From Rhizobium sp. PP-CC-3A-592 (GTDB lineage: Bacteria; Pseudomonadota; Alphaproteobacteria; Rhizobiales; Rhizobiaceae), in contig NZ_QJSR01000001.1 of NCBI RefSeq assembly GCF_003217095.1, positions 675,716 to 739,715 of the forward strand: a DNA stretch of 64,000 nt, written 5' to 3'. The notes under the pieces are model-generated. The model was not told the DNA's origin, searched no databases, and was given only the letters and a program-made list of their open reading frames with translations. This document shows positions 44,317-53,088 of the stretch, piece after piece; position 1 is the stretch's first letter, and every line of letters starts with the position of its first letter. A program made the translations under genes and the position numbers.

Positions 44317-44447
44317 TCCGGTTGATCGATGCCAGGTTCCGGTGCCAGGCAACCGTTCGCCCTTTCCTCCGTGATGCTCGGGCTTGTGCCGAGCATCACG
44401 GAGGAAAGGGTGGCGTCGCTCGACACCGGACCAATGCCATCGGGAAG
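44317..44447. repeat. 131-bp dispersed repeat, copy B
   Basis: Second copy of the element at 34091-34221. It contains the palindrome TCCGTGATGCTCGGGCTTGT... facing ...GCCGAGCATCACGGA, in which both arms carry the same paired change relative to copy A (CGTGATG/CATCACG). It lies between the converging nucleotidyltransferase and glycosyltransferase-like genes. Confidence 0.85.
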
Positions 44448-44466
44448 CACTCAGCCGGACGCCGTA

Positions 44467-45315
44467 TTACACCATGAGACCGTTGATATAGTCGCGGAGT
44501 TCGCACGCTTCCCGCGGAACGCGCTTGACGCTGAAGACGGCGTCGAGGACCGATGCGCCGATATGCGGCGACCGCAGTGCCCGCGGAATGCGGCGCGCAA
44601 AGACGGTACCTTTGCCCGCCCGCACGAGATCGACGACATCCGCGTTCATGTCGAGATTGTTGCAATAGTTGCACAGCGTGATCGGCTGGCCGACGGTCAC
44701 GCCGGTCATGGCGAGGCGTGCGGCGAAGGTCGGAAGAATGACCTCCTCGACCGGGAAGCCGACCGAGGCCATCGGAAAATGTTCGATGAACGCCCGGGAA
44801 AGCTGGGAAAAGATATGCCGGCTGGCAAACTGACCTTCCGCCTGTCCCCCGAAAAACAGCGGCAGGCTCAAGGCCGAGAGAAACCCCTGCATGGATGGGC
44901 TGTGGAGAAAGTTTTCGCGAAAAACGCCCCAGTCGTTCGCCGAATCATAGACCTCCATCTGGGACCCGATGTCGTATTTTCCGACATAGTCGGCGAGCCC
45001 CGGCTTCACGAGCATTTCGTTGGAGGAGATCAGGACGATCTTGTCGAACGCGACATTCATCTCCGTCGCATGGAGAAAGTTGCTGACATGGGTGTGCATG
45101 ATCCCGGCCGACCACTGCGTTTCGTAGGAGCTCGGATTGATCAGAACATTCTCCGCCGCGCACAGCGCCCGAAACGCCTCCTTCTCCGCCAAAGCGCCCG
45201 CAGAGACATGCAGGCAGATGACCGAGCCGGGGCAGAAATAGTCGATATTCCTGATCTGATCGAGGACGATGTCGGGCCGCTCGTGAACCGGAAGAGAGAA
45301 AAGAAGCCTGCTCAT
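44467..45315 (-). CDS. Glycosyltransferase-like protein (core-2/I-branching type resemblance)
   Basis: The 282-residue protein starts LLFSLPVHERPDIVLDQIRN and includes FDKIVLISSNEMLVKPGLAD, resembling bacterial proteins of the core-2/I-branching glycosyltransferase (GT14-like) type; the resemblance is by pattern only. No membrane helix. It converges on the nucleotidyltransferase operon across the dispersed repeat and may use its product. The gap to the LacI gene (45316-45588) is AT-richer and shows no gene. Confidence 0.6.
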   Translation of the reverse strand: MSRLLFSLPVHERPDIVLDQIRNIDYFCPGSVICLHVSAGALAEKEAFRALCAAENVLINPSSYETQWSAGIMHTHVSNFLHATEMNVAFDKIVLISSNEMLVKPGLADYVGKYDIGSQMEVYDSANDWGVFRENFLHSPSMQGFLSALSLPLFFGGQAEGQFASRHIFSQLSRAFIEHFPMASVGFPVEEVILPTFAARLAMTGVTVGQPITLCNYCNNLDMNADVVDLVRAGKGTVFARRIPRALRSPHIGASVLDAVFSVKRVPREACELRDYINGLMV

Positions 45316-45588
45316 AACGCACCATTCCCATCGATCATCATCACACCGGCCACACGAACGGGAACGAATATCGCGCAGTGTGGACGTCTTACGTATCGTG
45401 GCAATCTGTCGTCAGACTGGAAGCGCCCCTTTGTCGAAACCGTCATGGCTCAAGGGAGCTAAAGCTCGCGGCCTGATGCTACACTGTGTGATCGAAATAT
45501 CAGTGGCTAAGGCGCCAGCATTCCCAGCTAGGAAATCCGCCTCTTTTCAAACCTCTGAGAAGGTTGATAAATCCTGATCACCTAAGCC

Positions 45589-46602
45589 TCAAGCATTTTC
45601 GATCATATAGATATCGATCGGCGTCACGAGGGATACCGGGGGATGGTCGTTCCTGCCGAAATAGGACGCCAGTGCCTGGACGGCGGTTTGCACTTCGAGT
45701 TCGGGTCGTTGGTCGATGATGACATCGATGAGGCCGTGGCGAATGAGCTGGCGGCGGTCGTCGGTCAGTTCATGCGTAATGAAGACGACCTCTTCGGCGC
45801 GACCGAGTGTCTTGAGCGCCGTCACGACCGTCTGGGCGCCAGCGGAGGCATTGTAGATGCCACGGATCTGAGGATTTCTGCGCAGAGCATCGAAGACGAG
45901 ATCGCCCGCCGTTTCCGCGCGTTCCAGGCTCTCCAGAACGTCCGTTACCCGGCAATGCGGATAGCGTTCGCGCAACACGGCGCGGAAGCCCATCTCGCGC
46001 TCCTCATGGCCGATCATGCTCAGCATGCCGGAGATGATCACGATCTCGCCGCCTTGCCTGCCCATCAGGCGCGCCATCAAATCTCCGGCGACCCGTCCTG
46101 CCTTCCGGTTGTCGGGCCCGATATAGGCGATGCGATCCGCGTTGCGAATGTCGGTGGCAAGCGTCATGACGGGTTTCCCCTGCCCGCCCCAGGCTCGAAG
46201 GGCGGTCGCGACATCCTCGTTCTGGGAACTCACGATGATCAGTGCATCGCAATGCCCGCCCAAGGCCTGAATGAGCGCGACGGTGGCGGCGGGTCGAACC
46301 GGGTCGATGTGATGAACCTGAAACTGCAGGTTATACTGAGGGTAGAGCCGCGTCGCTCCCTCGAAACCATCCTGCACGGCCGCATGGAACGGATTTGCGC
46401 GCGACTGAAGGAGAACGGCGACACGCAGCGTCCGGGCAGCGCGTGGGTCGATCACGCGGTTGATCTTCAGCCTTCTCGCCTGTTCGAGAACACGCCGCTC
46501 CTTGTCCGGGCTCACGCCGCCACGGCCGTTGAGGACACGATCGACCGTTGCCAGCGATACCCCGGCTGCGATGGCAAGATCTCGCGATGTCGGCTTGCCC
46601 AC
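45589..46602 (-). CDS. LacI family transcriptional regulator
   Basis: The 337-residue protein has the LacI helix-turn-helix with hinge helix (SRDLAIAAGVSLATVDRVLN) and a periplasmic-binding-type ligand domain with a typical sugar-sensing layout (VLLQSRANPFHAAVQDGFEG). The GTG at 46602 has GGAG 6 bases upstream and places the helix-turn-helix at the N-terminus; ATG 46629 is an alternative. Divergent from the cyclitol dehydrogenase operon, so probably its regulator, with a sugar or cyclitol as inducer. Confidence 0.9.
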   Translation of the reverse strand: MGKPTSRDLAIAAGVSLATVDRVLNGRGGVSPDKERRVLEQARRLKINRVIDPRAARTLRVAVLLQSRANPFHAAVQDGFEGATRLYPQYNLQFQVHHIDPVRPAATVALIQALGGHCDALIIVSSQNEDVATALRAWGGQGKPVMTLATDIRNADRIAYIGPDNRKAGRVAGDLMARLMGRQGGEIVIISGMLSMIGHEEREMGFRAVLRERYPHCRVTDVLESLERAETAGDLVFDALRRNPQIRGIYNASAGAQTVVTALKTLGRAEEVVFITHELTDDRRQLIRHGLIDVIIDQRPELEVQTAVQALASYFGRNDHPPVSLVTPIDIYMIENA

Positions 46603-46719
46603 GGCACACTCCGTTTGAGGAGATCTCATCAAGATCGACGTATCCCCTCAATAGCACCGCGCTAGACTGCCGACAACGAACGAGGCCGAAAACGGCGCGC
46701 GTGGATCGGGAGGATCGTC

Positions 46720-47727
46720 ATGATACATCTCGCCGTCTTCGGTGCAGGGCGCATCGGGCATGTGCATGCGACGAACGCCGCAAGCCTGCCCTCTGTTCGG
46801 GTACGCTATCTTGTCGATCCCATCGAGAGTGAGGCCCGGTCGGAGCTTGCGGCAAACGTCGGCGCCGACATCGTCGAGGCTGCGCAGGTCTTTGCCGATC
46901 CGTCGGTCGATGGTGTCGTCATCGCGAGTTCGACGGACACGCATGCCGCTCTGCTGATCGAGGCCGCGCGTGCCGGCAAGGCCATCTTCTGCGAAAAGCC
47001 TGTGAGCCTCGATTTCGCGACGGTCGAGACGGTTACGGATGCGGTGGAGCGCTCGGGTGTGCCGTGCCTGCTTGCCTTCCAGCGCCGCTACGATCCCGAT
47101 TTCCGCTTCGTGCGGGATCGGATTGCAGAGGGCAATGCGGGACCGCTGGAACACATCGTGATGCACACGCGCGATCCCGCACCCCCTCCCCGTGCCTATG
47201 TCGAGCGGTCCGGCGGCATGTTCCGGGATCAGGCGATCCATGACTTCGACATGGCGCGCTACCTGCTGGGTGAGGAGATCGTGACGGTCTACGCCGTGGG
47301 GAATTGCCTCATCGACCCCGAGATCGGCGCAGCTGGCGACATCGATACGGCCATGGTCACGCTGACATCCGCATCCGGGCGCTTCGTCCAGATGATCAAC
47401 TGCCGCCGCGCACCGTTCGGCTACGACCAGCGCCTCGAAGCGCTCTGTGCCCATGAAGTGCTCTATGTCGAGAACCGCCCGCAGCGCGGGGTCCTCATCG
47501 CCGATGCCGATGGATTCAGGGCCTCCCCGCCGATGAACTATTTCATCGAGCGCTTCTCGACGGCCTATCGCGCCGAGATGTCCGCGTTCATCGACCTGAT
47601 CCGGACCGGCGCAAAACCGCTGGCGACGATCCGCGACGGTCTGGAAGCGCAACGGATCGCGGAAGCCGCGGTGAAATCCGTCGCCACCGGCCTGCCCGTC
47701 CGGATCGGCTCCGACTGGCGGCCCTGA
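46720..47727 (+). CDS. idhA: Inositol 2-dehydrogenase-like oxidoreductase (Gfo/Idh/MocA)
   Basis: The 335-residue NAD-dependent dehydrogenase has the dinucleotide motif AVFGAGRIGHVHA, the family motif EKPVSLD (Lys in the active site) and the conserved His/Asp in DQAIHDFDMARYLLG. Family members oxidise myo- or scyllo-inositol to inososes; the length and motifs match rhizobial IdhA. It is the first gene of a plus-strand operon of four, divergent from the LacI gene. A second IolG lies in the minus-strand operon (58680-59690), so this one may act on a different isomer. Confidence 0.85.
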   Translation: MIHLAVFGAGRIGHVHATNAASLPSVRVRYLVDPIESEARSELAANVGADIVEAAQVFADPSVDGVVIASSTDTHAALLIEAARAGKAIFCEKPVSLDFATVETVTDAVERSGVPCLLAFQRRYDPDFRFVRDRIAEGNAGPLEHIVMHTRDPAPPPRAYVERSGGMFRDQAIHDFDMARYLLGEEIVTVYAVGNCLIDPEIGAAGDIDTAMVTLTSASGRFVQMINCRRAPFGYDQRLEALCAHEVLYVENRPQRGVLIADADGFRASPPMNYFIERFSTAYRAEMSAFIDLIRTGAKPLATIRDGLEAQRIAEAAVKSVATGLPVRIGSDWRP

Positions 47728-47750
47728 CACAGTCCTTCATACCGGAGACC

Positions 47751-48668
47751 ATGATGAGATCTGAAACCCTATCGGCGCTTCCCTCTGCAGTCCGCCTCGC
47801 CGTGAGCCCTTTGTCCTGGGCCAATGATGTCCTGGAGGATCTTGGCGCCGATATCCCGGTCGAGACCTGTCTCGATGAGGCCGCCCGTGCGGGCTACGAC
47901 GGTGTGGAGCTTGGCCGCAAACTTCCGCGCACAAAAGACTTGCTGGCGCCCCTGCTCGACAGCCGGAAGCTGTCGCTTGCCTCCGGCTGGCATTCCGGTC
48001 AACTCGCCGAAGGGAGCGTCGAGGACGAAATGGCCGCCGTCGCGGCCCATGCCGATCTGTTGCGCGCCATGGGCTCGACGGTCATGGTCTATGGCGAAAC
48101 GGCCATGATGACGCCGGGCGCACCTCTCGATGCGCCGATGTCGCAGAGGCGCCAACTTCCCGGAATGGATGTCGCAGCCTATGCGGCAAGACTCACCGAC
48201 TTCGGCACGAGGCTCGCCGGCGAGTATGGTCTGACGCTCGCCTATCATCATCATCTCATGATGGTCGCTGAAACGTTCGATGAGATTTCGATGATCTTCG
48301 ACGCGGCGGGGCCATCGGTCGGGCTTCTTCTGGACACAGGTCATGCGGCGGCTGCGGGATTTGCCTACACCCAGCTGATCGAGCGCTTCGGCGACCGCAT
48401 CGTCCATATTCACCTGAAGGATGTCCGCGCGCCGATTCTCGACCGGGTTCGTGCCCGTGACCTGAGCTTCAATGACGGCGTGCGGAGCGGCATGTTCACG
48501 GTGCCGGGCGATGGCAGCCTCGATTTTGCGCCACTGGCGCGCTTCGTCCGGGAGAGCGGCTATCGCGGATGGCTTGTGGTCGAGGCGGAGCAGGATCCGG
48601 CGATCGTGCCGCCCCTGCCGGCCGTCACTGCGGCCTTTCACCATATCCTGGCGCAATTTTCGGCCTGA
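47751..48668 (+). CDS. Inosose dehydratase/MocC-like TIM-barrel protein
   Basis: The 305-residue protein is of the xylose-isomerase-like TIM-barrel superfamily and resembles IolE: LAVSPLSWANDVLED, GYDGVELGRKLPR, LAYHHHLMMVAET, LLLDTGHAAAAGF and HIHLKDVR (metal-site Glu/Asp/His positions). The true iolE is at 53089-54006, so this is a paralogue for a related substrate. IolE-like MocC of rhizopine catabolism is one comparison. Two adjacent ATGs (47751 and 47754); the second has better ribosome spacing. 23 bases after idhA. Confidence 0.82.
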   Translation: MMRSETLSALPSAVRLAVSPLSWANDVLEDLGADIPVETCLDEAARAGYDGVELGRKLPRTKDLLAPLLDSRKLSLASGWHSGQLAEGSVEDEMAAVAAHADLLRAMGSTVMVYGETAMMTPGAPLDAPMSQRRQLPGMDVAAYAARLTDFGTRLAGEYGLTLAYHHHLMMVAETFDEISMIFDAAGPSVGLLLDTGHAAAAGFAYTQLIERFGDRIVHIHLKDVRAPILDRVRARDLSFNDGVRSGMFTVPGDGSLDFAPLARFVRESGYRGWLVVEAEQDPAIVPPLPAVTAAFHHILAQFSA

Positions 48669-48691
48669 TGGCCCCCTTGAGGACAACGACG

Positions 48692-49864
48692 ATGCCAAAA
48701 AAGACGCTGAATATCGGTCTGATCGGCTCCGGCTTCATGGGGCAGGCCCATGCCGACGCCTATCGTCGCGCGGGCATGCTGTACCGGGATCTGCCGGCGA
48801 TCCCTCATCTGAGCATGCTCGCCGATGTCACGAGCGAGCTTGCGGCCGATGCCGCCAACCGTTTCGGGTTTGAGCGGAGCACCGGCGACTGGCGGACGCT
48901 CGTGACCGATCCCGACATCGACGTGGTCGACATCACTTCGCCCAACGCGATGCACCACGAGATGGCGCTCGCCGCCATTGCCGCGGGCAAGCATGTCTAT
49001 TGCGAAAAACCGCTCTCTGTGACGCTGGCGCAGGCCGAAGAGATGGCCGAGGCGGCACGGAGGCAGGGCGTGAAGACCATGGTCGCCTTCAACAATATCA
49101 AGACCCCTGCTGCGATGCTCGCCAAAATCATGATCGACCGCGGCGATATCGGCACGCCGATGCGGTTCCGCGGATGGTTCGATCAAGGCTTCTTCAACGA
49201 TCCGGACCTGCCGTTTTCCTGGCGGTGCACACGAAAAGATGCGGGCTCGGGAGCGCTCGGGGATCTGGGAAGCCATGTGATCTCGGTGGCGCAATATCTG
49301 GTCGGCGATATCGACCAGGTCATCGCGCAGACGCAGACCTTCTTTCCGACGCGGCCCGTGCCGCAAAGCGGTTCCGGCTATAGGGCGACGTCGGACACGG
49401 ATGCGCCGCGCGCGACTGTGGAGAATGAGGACCAGATCCAGACGCTGATACGCTTCAGGAATGGTGCGGGCGGTACGATCGAGGCATCGCGCGTCGCTGC
49501 CGGCAAGGTCTTCGGCATCTACTGGGAGGTTTCCGGCACCGAGGGCACGATCATCATGGATGGCGAGCGCTTCAACGAGCTGAAGATCTCGCGCTTCACC
49601 GATCCGAAACCGGACCGCGGTTTCAAGACCATCCTTGCCGGAAGTCAGGTGCCGCAGTTCGGCGCCTTCTTCGGGTTCGATTTTGCAGGCGGCGGTCTCG
49701 GCTATTTCGACGTCAAGGTTATCGAGGTCCGCGATCTCATCGAGGGCATCTGCAACAGCGCGGACTGTTTTCCGAACTTCGACTTCGGTCTGGCCAACGA
49801 ACGCATCATCGACGCGATGGAACGCTCCGTCGAGACCGGGTCCTGGCAGAAGACCGCCGGCTGA
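48692..49864 (+). CDS. Gfo/Idh/MocA family oxidoreductase
   Basis: The 390-residue dehydrogenase has the N-terminal Rossmann motif IGLIGSGFMGQAHADAYRRA, the EKPLS motif (YCEKPLSVTLAQAEE) and the C-terminal beta-sheet domain. It is of the longer IolW/IolU/MocA-like class acting on inositols or sugar derivatives. ATG 48692 follows GAGGAC. In the same operon as the IolE-like gene, 24 bases upstream of it. Exact substrate unknown; oxidation or reduction of a keto-cyclitol is likely. Confidence 0.85.
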   Translation: MPKKTLNIGLIGSGFMGQAHADAYRRAGMLYRDLPAIPHLSMLADVTSELAADAANRFGFERSTGDWRTLVTDPDIDVVDITSPNAMHHEMALAAIAAGKHVYCEKPLSVTLAQAEEMAEAARRQGVKTMVAFNNIKTPAAMLAKIMIDRGDIGTPMRFRGWFDQGFFNDPDLPFSWRCTRKDAGSGALGDLGSHVISVAQYLVGDIDQVIAQTQTFFPTRPVPQSGSGYRATSDTDAPRATVENEDQIQTLIRFRNGAGGTIEASRVAAGKVFGIYWEVSGTEGTIIMDGERFNELKISRFTDPKPDRGFKTILAGSQVPQFGAFFGFDFAGGGLGYFDVKVIEVRDLIEGICNSADCFPNFDFGLANERIIDAMERSVETGSWQKTAG

Positions 49865-49893
49865 CGCGCTATTGACGAGAAGGAGGAGCCCTC

Positions 49894-50940
49894 ATGTCTT
49901 TCCCAGAAACACTGCCCCTGCCCCGGACCCGGCCGCCGATGGAGGCACCCCCGCTTCGCTGGGGTATTCTCGGCTCGGGATGGATCGCGGCGAAGTTTGT
50001 CGAGTCGGTTCAGGCGCATACGCGCCAGACGATCGCGGCGGTCGGCTCCCGATCGCCTGAGGCCGCCGAAAGGTTTGCGGCGACCTGGCAGGTTCCTCGC
50101 GCTTACGGCAGTTACGAGGCACTCGTCGCCGCGGACGATATCGACATTATCTATGTCGCCACACCGCACAACAGGCACCATGAGCATGCCATGCTGGCAA
50201 TCGCGGCGGGAAAGCATGTTCTCGTCGAGAAGCCGGTGGCACTCAATCACGCGCAGGCAGCGGACATGGTGGCGGCCGCGCGGGCGAAGGGTGTGTTCTT
50301 CGCCGAAGCGCTCTGGACCTATTTTCTCCCGAAATTCGATGTGATCAGCCAAGTCCTCGACGCCGGCGTCATCGGCGACATCCTGTCCGTCTACACGGAC
50401 TATGGCGAGTACCTGCCGCGCGAGCATCGGATCTTCGACGCGACGCTTGCAGGCGGGCCCCTTCTCGATCTCGGGACATATCCCGTCTCGCTTCTCGCCA
50501 AGCTTCTGGGCACGCACGAGCGCATCGTCGGCCTCGCCACGCCGGACCCGGCCGGTGTCAACGGACAACTCTCCGTCGTCGTCTCCAATAAGCGCGGCGC
50601 TCTCGGCACTATGTCGACCTCGCCTTACGGTTTCAGCCCGACAAACGCGGCGATCATAGGCAGCCGAGGCACGATCCGGTTCGAGACGGAGTTTCACCTG
50701 CCCGGCAGCTTCGAGGTCTGGTCCCTCGATGGCTCCCGCCGCCTCCGCTACGAAGAGCCAAGAGGCGCGCATTTCGAGGGGCTTTTCCATGAGGCCGCCG
50801 AGATCGCCTGGGCTCTTGCGGAAGGAAAATTGGAGACCGCCTGCCGACCAGCCGAGGCATCGCTTGCCACCATGCGGCTGCTCGACGGCATACGGCACGC
50901 GCTTGGTATCGACTTCATGCAGGCAGGGCTGTTGGAATAG
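49894..50940 (+). CDS. Gfo/Idh/MocA family oxidoreductase
   Basis: The 348-residue dehydrogenase has the motif RWGILGSGWIAAKFVESVQA, the active-site EKPVALN segment and the C-terminal segment DLGTYPVSLL. It is of the dimeric dihydrodiol/xylose dehydrogenase-like branch. RBS AGGAGG at 49882-49887. The last gene of the plus-strand operon: its stop is 14 bases from the stop of the convergent rpiR gene. Confidence 0.85.
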   Translation: MSFPETLPLPRTRPPMEAPPLRWGILGSGWIAAKFVESVQAHTRQTIAAVGSRSPEAAERFAATWQVPRAYGSYEALVAADDIDIIYVATPHNRHHEHAMLAIAAGKHVLVEKPVALNHAQAADMVAAARAKGVFFAEALWTYFLPKFDVISQVLDAGVIGDILSVYTDYGEYLPREHRIFDATLAGGPLLDLGTYPVSLLAKLLGTHERIVGLATPDPAGVNGQLSVVVSNKRGALGTMSTSPYGFSPTNAAIIGSRGTIRFETEFHLPGSFEVWSLDGSRRLRYEEPRGAHFEGLFHEAAEIAWALAEGKLETACRPAEASLATMRLLDGIRHALGIDFMQAGLLE

Positions 50941-50954
50941 GCCTCCGTCACCCG

Positions 50955-51854
50955 TTACGGCGTCTGCAACGACGCACGAATGCCGTTGGCCAGGGCGTTG
51001 CCGAGCACGATGCCGGCTGTCACGCGTGACAAGGCGTCTCTGCCGGCACCGGCGAGATCGAAACGAACGCTGGCGAGTGCTGCCGTGGGCGATAAGGGCG
51101 TGTCGGTCATACAGACAATCGGCATCTGCAGCTCTTTGATGGCCACGACATGAGCGGCGAGCGCGCTGCTGACCGGGGCGGTCTCCAGGATGACGGCCGC
51201 ATCTCCGCGTCTTGCAAGAGCGAGGATATCGGTTGCGGAGGCCATGTCGGTCAGCAGAATCGCTCGGATGCTCATCTCGACAAGACGCCGGTGGAAGAAG
51301 CTCGCGAACGGCAGAGCGTCTTTGCCTGCGAGAATGAAGATGCTATCCGCCGTCGACAGCATGTCCGACGCAGCCCTCATATCGGCAAGCGGGATGGTCT
51401 CGCCCATCACGTCGATCGACATGCGGCAGGCCTCGACCGTCTCGTGAATGGCATTCCTGTGGCCGCAGGCGGGGCCAACCTTCAATGCGACATGAGATGT
51501 GGCTTTGGCAACGATTCTCGTGCGTCCCGCCTGCTGGAACACCGACTGAAGATCGCTGAACCCACTATATCCGAAAAACTGCCCAAAGCGGACGAGCGCC
51601 GACGGCGAAACCTGCGCAGCTTTTGCAATCGATGCGACGGTGCCGAACGCGATGTCATCAGGATGGTCAAGGGCAAAGTGCGCAAGCGTTGCGATCCGCT
51701 TGGGAAAGTCTGCGTGCCGCGCCAGCATCACGGCTTTCAGCGTATCGAGATCCGGCGGACGGTGGTCCCTGTCACCCGATAGGGGTGTCCGAAACGAACG
51801 TGCGGAGGCAGACGCCCGACGACCTCGCGGGACGGGGTCCAGGCAACCGGTCAT
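50955..51854 (-). CDS. iolR: MurR/RpiR family regulator of the inositol operon
   Basis: The 299-residue protein has an N-terminal RpiR helix-turn-helix (FALDHPDDIAFGTVASIAKA, then AQVSPSALVRFGQFFGYSGF) and a C-terminal SIS sugar-phosphate-binding domain. In rhizobia the inositol repressor IolR is of this type. Its ATG overlaps the tautomerase stop (ATGA), so it is translationally coupled and the last gene of the iol operon. This supports the 51854 start even though the first 40 residues look unconserved. It probably senses an inositol catabolite; symbol is by analogy. Confidence 0.85.
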   Translation of the reverse strand: MTGCLDPVPRGRRASASARSFRTPLSGDRDHRPPDLDTLKAVMLARHADFPKRIATLAHFALDHPDDIAFGTVASIAKAAQVSPSALVRFGQFFGYSGFSDLQSVFQQAGRTRIVAKATSHVALKVGPACGHRNAIHETVEACRMSIDVMGETIPLADMRAASDMLSTADSIFILAGKDALPFASFFHRRLVEMSIRAILLTDMASATDILALARRGDAAVILETAPVSSALAAHVVAIKELQMPIVCMTDTPLSPTAALASVRFDLAGAGRDALSRVTAGIVLGNALANGIRASLQTP

Positions 51855-52240
51855 AGATCACCCGTCACGAATTGGGCGACACCCGCACCGAACGACCAGT
51901 CCTCGTCACTGTTCTCAACGAACGACACCATGAGATCGGACGCCGGGATGCCACATCCTTCGGACAACTGAACACCAAGGTTCTTATAGAATGCGAGTTT
52001 TTCGTTTCGCGGTCTCGGCCGCGAGACGACCTCGATCAGGACGAAACGATCCGTTCGCGTGAAGCCGAGGCCTGTGTCCAGCGCGCGAAAATGCGTGTCC
52101 TCGTGTTCGAACACGATCTGGTAGCGATCCCGCTCCGGCACATGAAACGCGTCGAGCATGACCGCATGCACCGTGTCGAGAAGCCGTGTGATGTCGGCCT
52201 CCGACCGGCCCTTGCGAATGTGCAGCTTGATCAGCGGCAT
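51851..52240 (-). CDS. Tautomerase family protein (Tautomerase_2 type)
   Basis: The 129-residue protein starts MPLIKLHIRKGRS, with the N-terminal Pro2 that is the catalytic base of the 4-oxalocrotonate tautomerase superfamily, and ends VSFVENSDEDWSFGAGVAQF as in longer, Tautomerase_2-type members. It sits between iolB and the regulator gene with 21- and -4-base junctions. It is not one of the classical iol enzymes. A keto-enol tautomerisation of a keto-inositol or diketone intermediate is a natural guess, not shown. Confidence 0.85.
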   Translation of the reverse strand: MPLIKLHIRKGRSEADITRLLDTVHAVMLDAFHVPERDRYQIVFEHEDTHFRALDTGLGFTRTDRFVLIEVVSRPRPRNEKLAFYKNLGVQLSEGCGIPASDLMVSFVENSDEDWSFGAGVAQFVTGDL

Positions 52241-52261
52241 GATACGTCCTTTCGGCAGCGG

Positions 52262-53074
52262 TTACGCCTTGGTGTCGCGATCGATAATCCACTGGACGGC
52301 CGGGTCAGGGACGAAACGCCAGTTCCGCAACGGACCTGCCATGACGTTGAGATAGTACATCTCGAAGCCATAGGGCGCGCCGCAGGGATGATGGCCACGC
52401 GGCACGAGGACGACATCGTGCGACTTCACGGCGATCGTCTCGTCCAGCGCGCCATCTTCCGTGTAAACCCGCTGGACGCCAAAACCCTGGTCGGGATTGA
52501 GCCTGTGGTAATAGGTCTCTTCCAGATAGGTGATCCGCGGAAAATCGTCCTCGTCGTGCCGATGACTTGGATAGGACGACCAGTTGCCGGCGGGCGTGAA
52601 GACTTCGGTGACCAGCAGGCTGTCGCAGTCGTCGTCGGCTTCCATCGCGATATTGTTGATGAAGCGCTGGTTTGCGCCGACCCCGCGCGGGGTGAGCGTG
52701 ATCCGGTCCGGCCCGATGCGGTGGGCCTTGTGGCCGCCCTTTCCCGGAGCCAGGCAGACGGCGATGGTGCAGTCCGTGGTCGCCTGCGCCTGCCATGTCT
52801 CATTATTCGGCACATAGAGGCAGTGCGGCGGCGTGCGCTCGAAGACGTTCATGCGATCGCCGAGTTCGTCCCAATCCGTGCCCGCCGCCTGAAACCGTGC
52901 CTTGCCCTCGACCATCACCAGAATGGCCTCCATCGCACCGGTCGCCTCGCCGATCGTGTCGCCCGCGCGCAGGCGGTAGAGGCTGAAGCCGACATAGCGC
53001 CAGCCGGCCAATTGCGGCGTGATCTCGTGGACCTTGCCGTGCCCGCCAAAGGGCCGGCGTCGAAGCATGCTCAT
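52262..53074 (-). CDS. iolB: 5-deoxy-glucuronate isomerase
   Basis: The 270-residue bicupin converts 5-deoxy-D-glucuronate to 2-deoxy-5-keto-D-gluconate in inositol catabolism. Cupin metal residues are in SYPSHRHDEDDFPRITYLEE and the C-terminal half has HHPCGAPYGFEMYYLNVMAG, highly typical of IolB. The start at 53074 follows AGGAAGG. It is downstream of iolE (14-base gap), upstream of the tautomerase gene. Confidence 0.95.
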   Translation of the reverse strand: MSMLRRRPFGGHGKVHEITPQLAGWRYVGFSLYRLRAGDTIGEATGAMEAILVMVEGKARFQAAGTDWDELGDRMNVFERTPPHCLYVPNNETWQAQATTDCTIAVCLAPGKGGHKAHRIGPDRITLTPRGVGANQRFINNIAMEADDDCDSLLVTEVFTPAGNWSSYPSHRHDEDDFPRITYLEETYYHRLNPDQGFGVQRVYTEDGALDETIAVKSHDVVLVPRGHHPCGAPYGFEMYYLNVMAGPLRNWRFVPDPAVQWIIDRDTKA

Positions 53075-53088
53075 CGCTCTTGCCTTCC

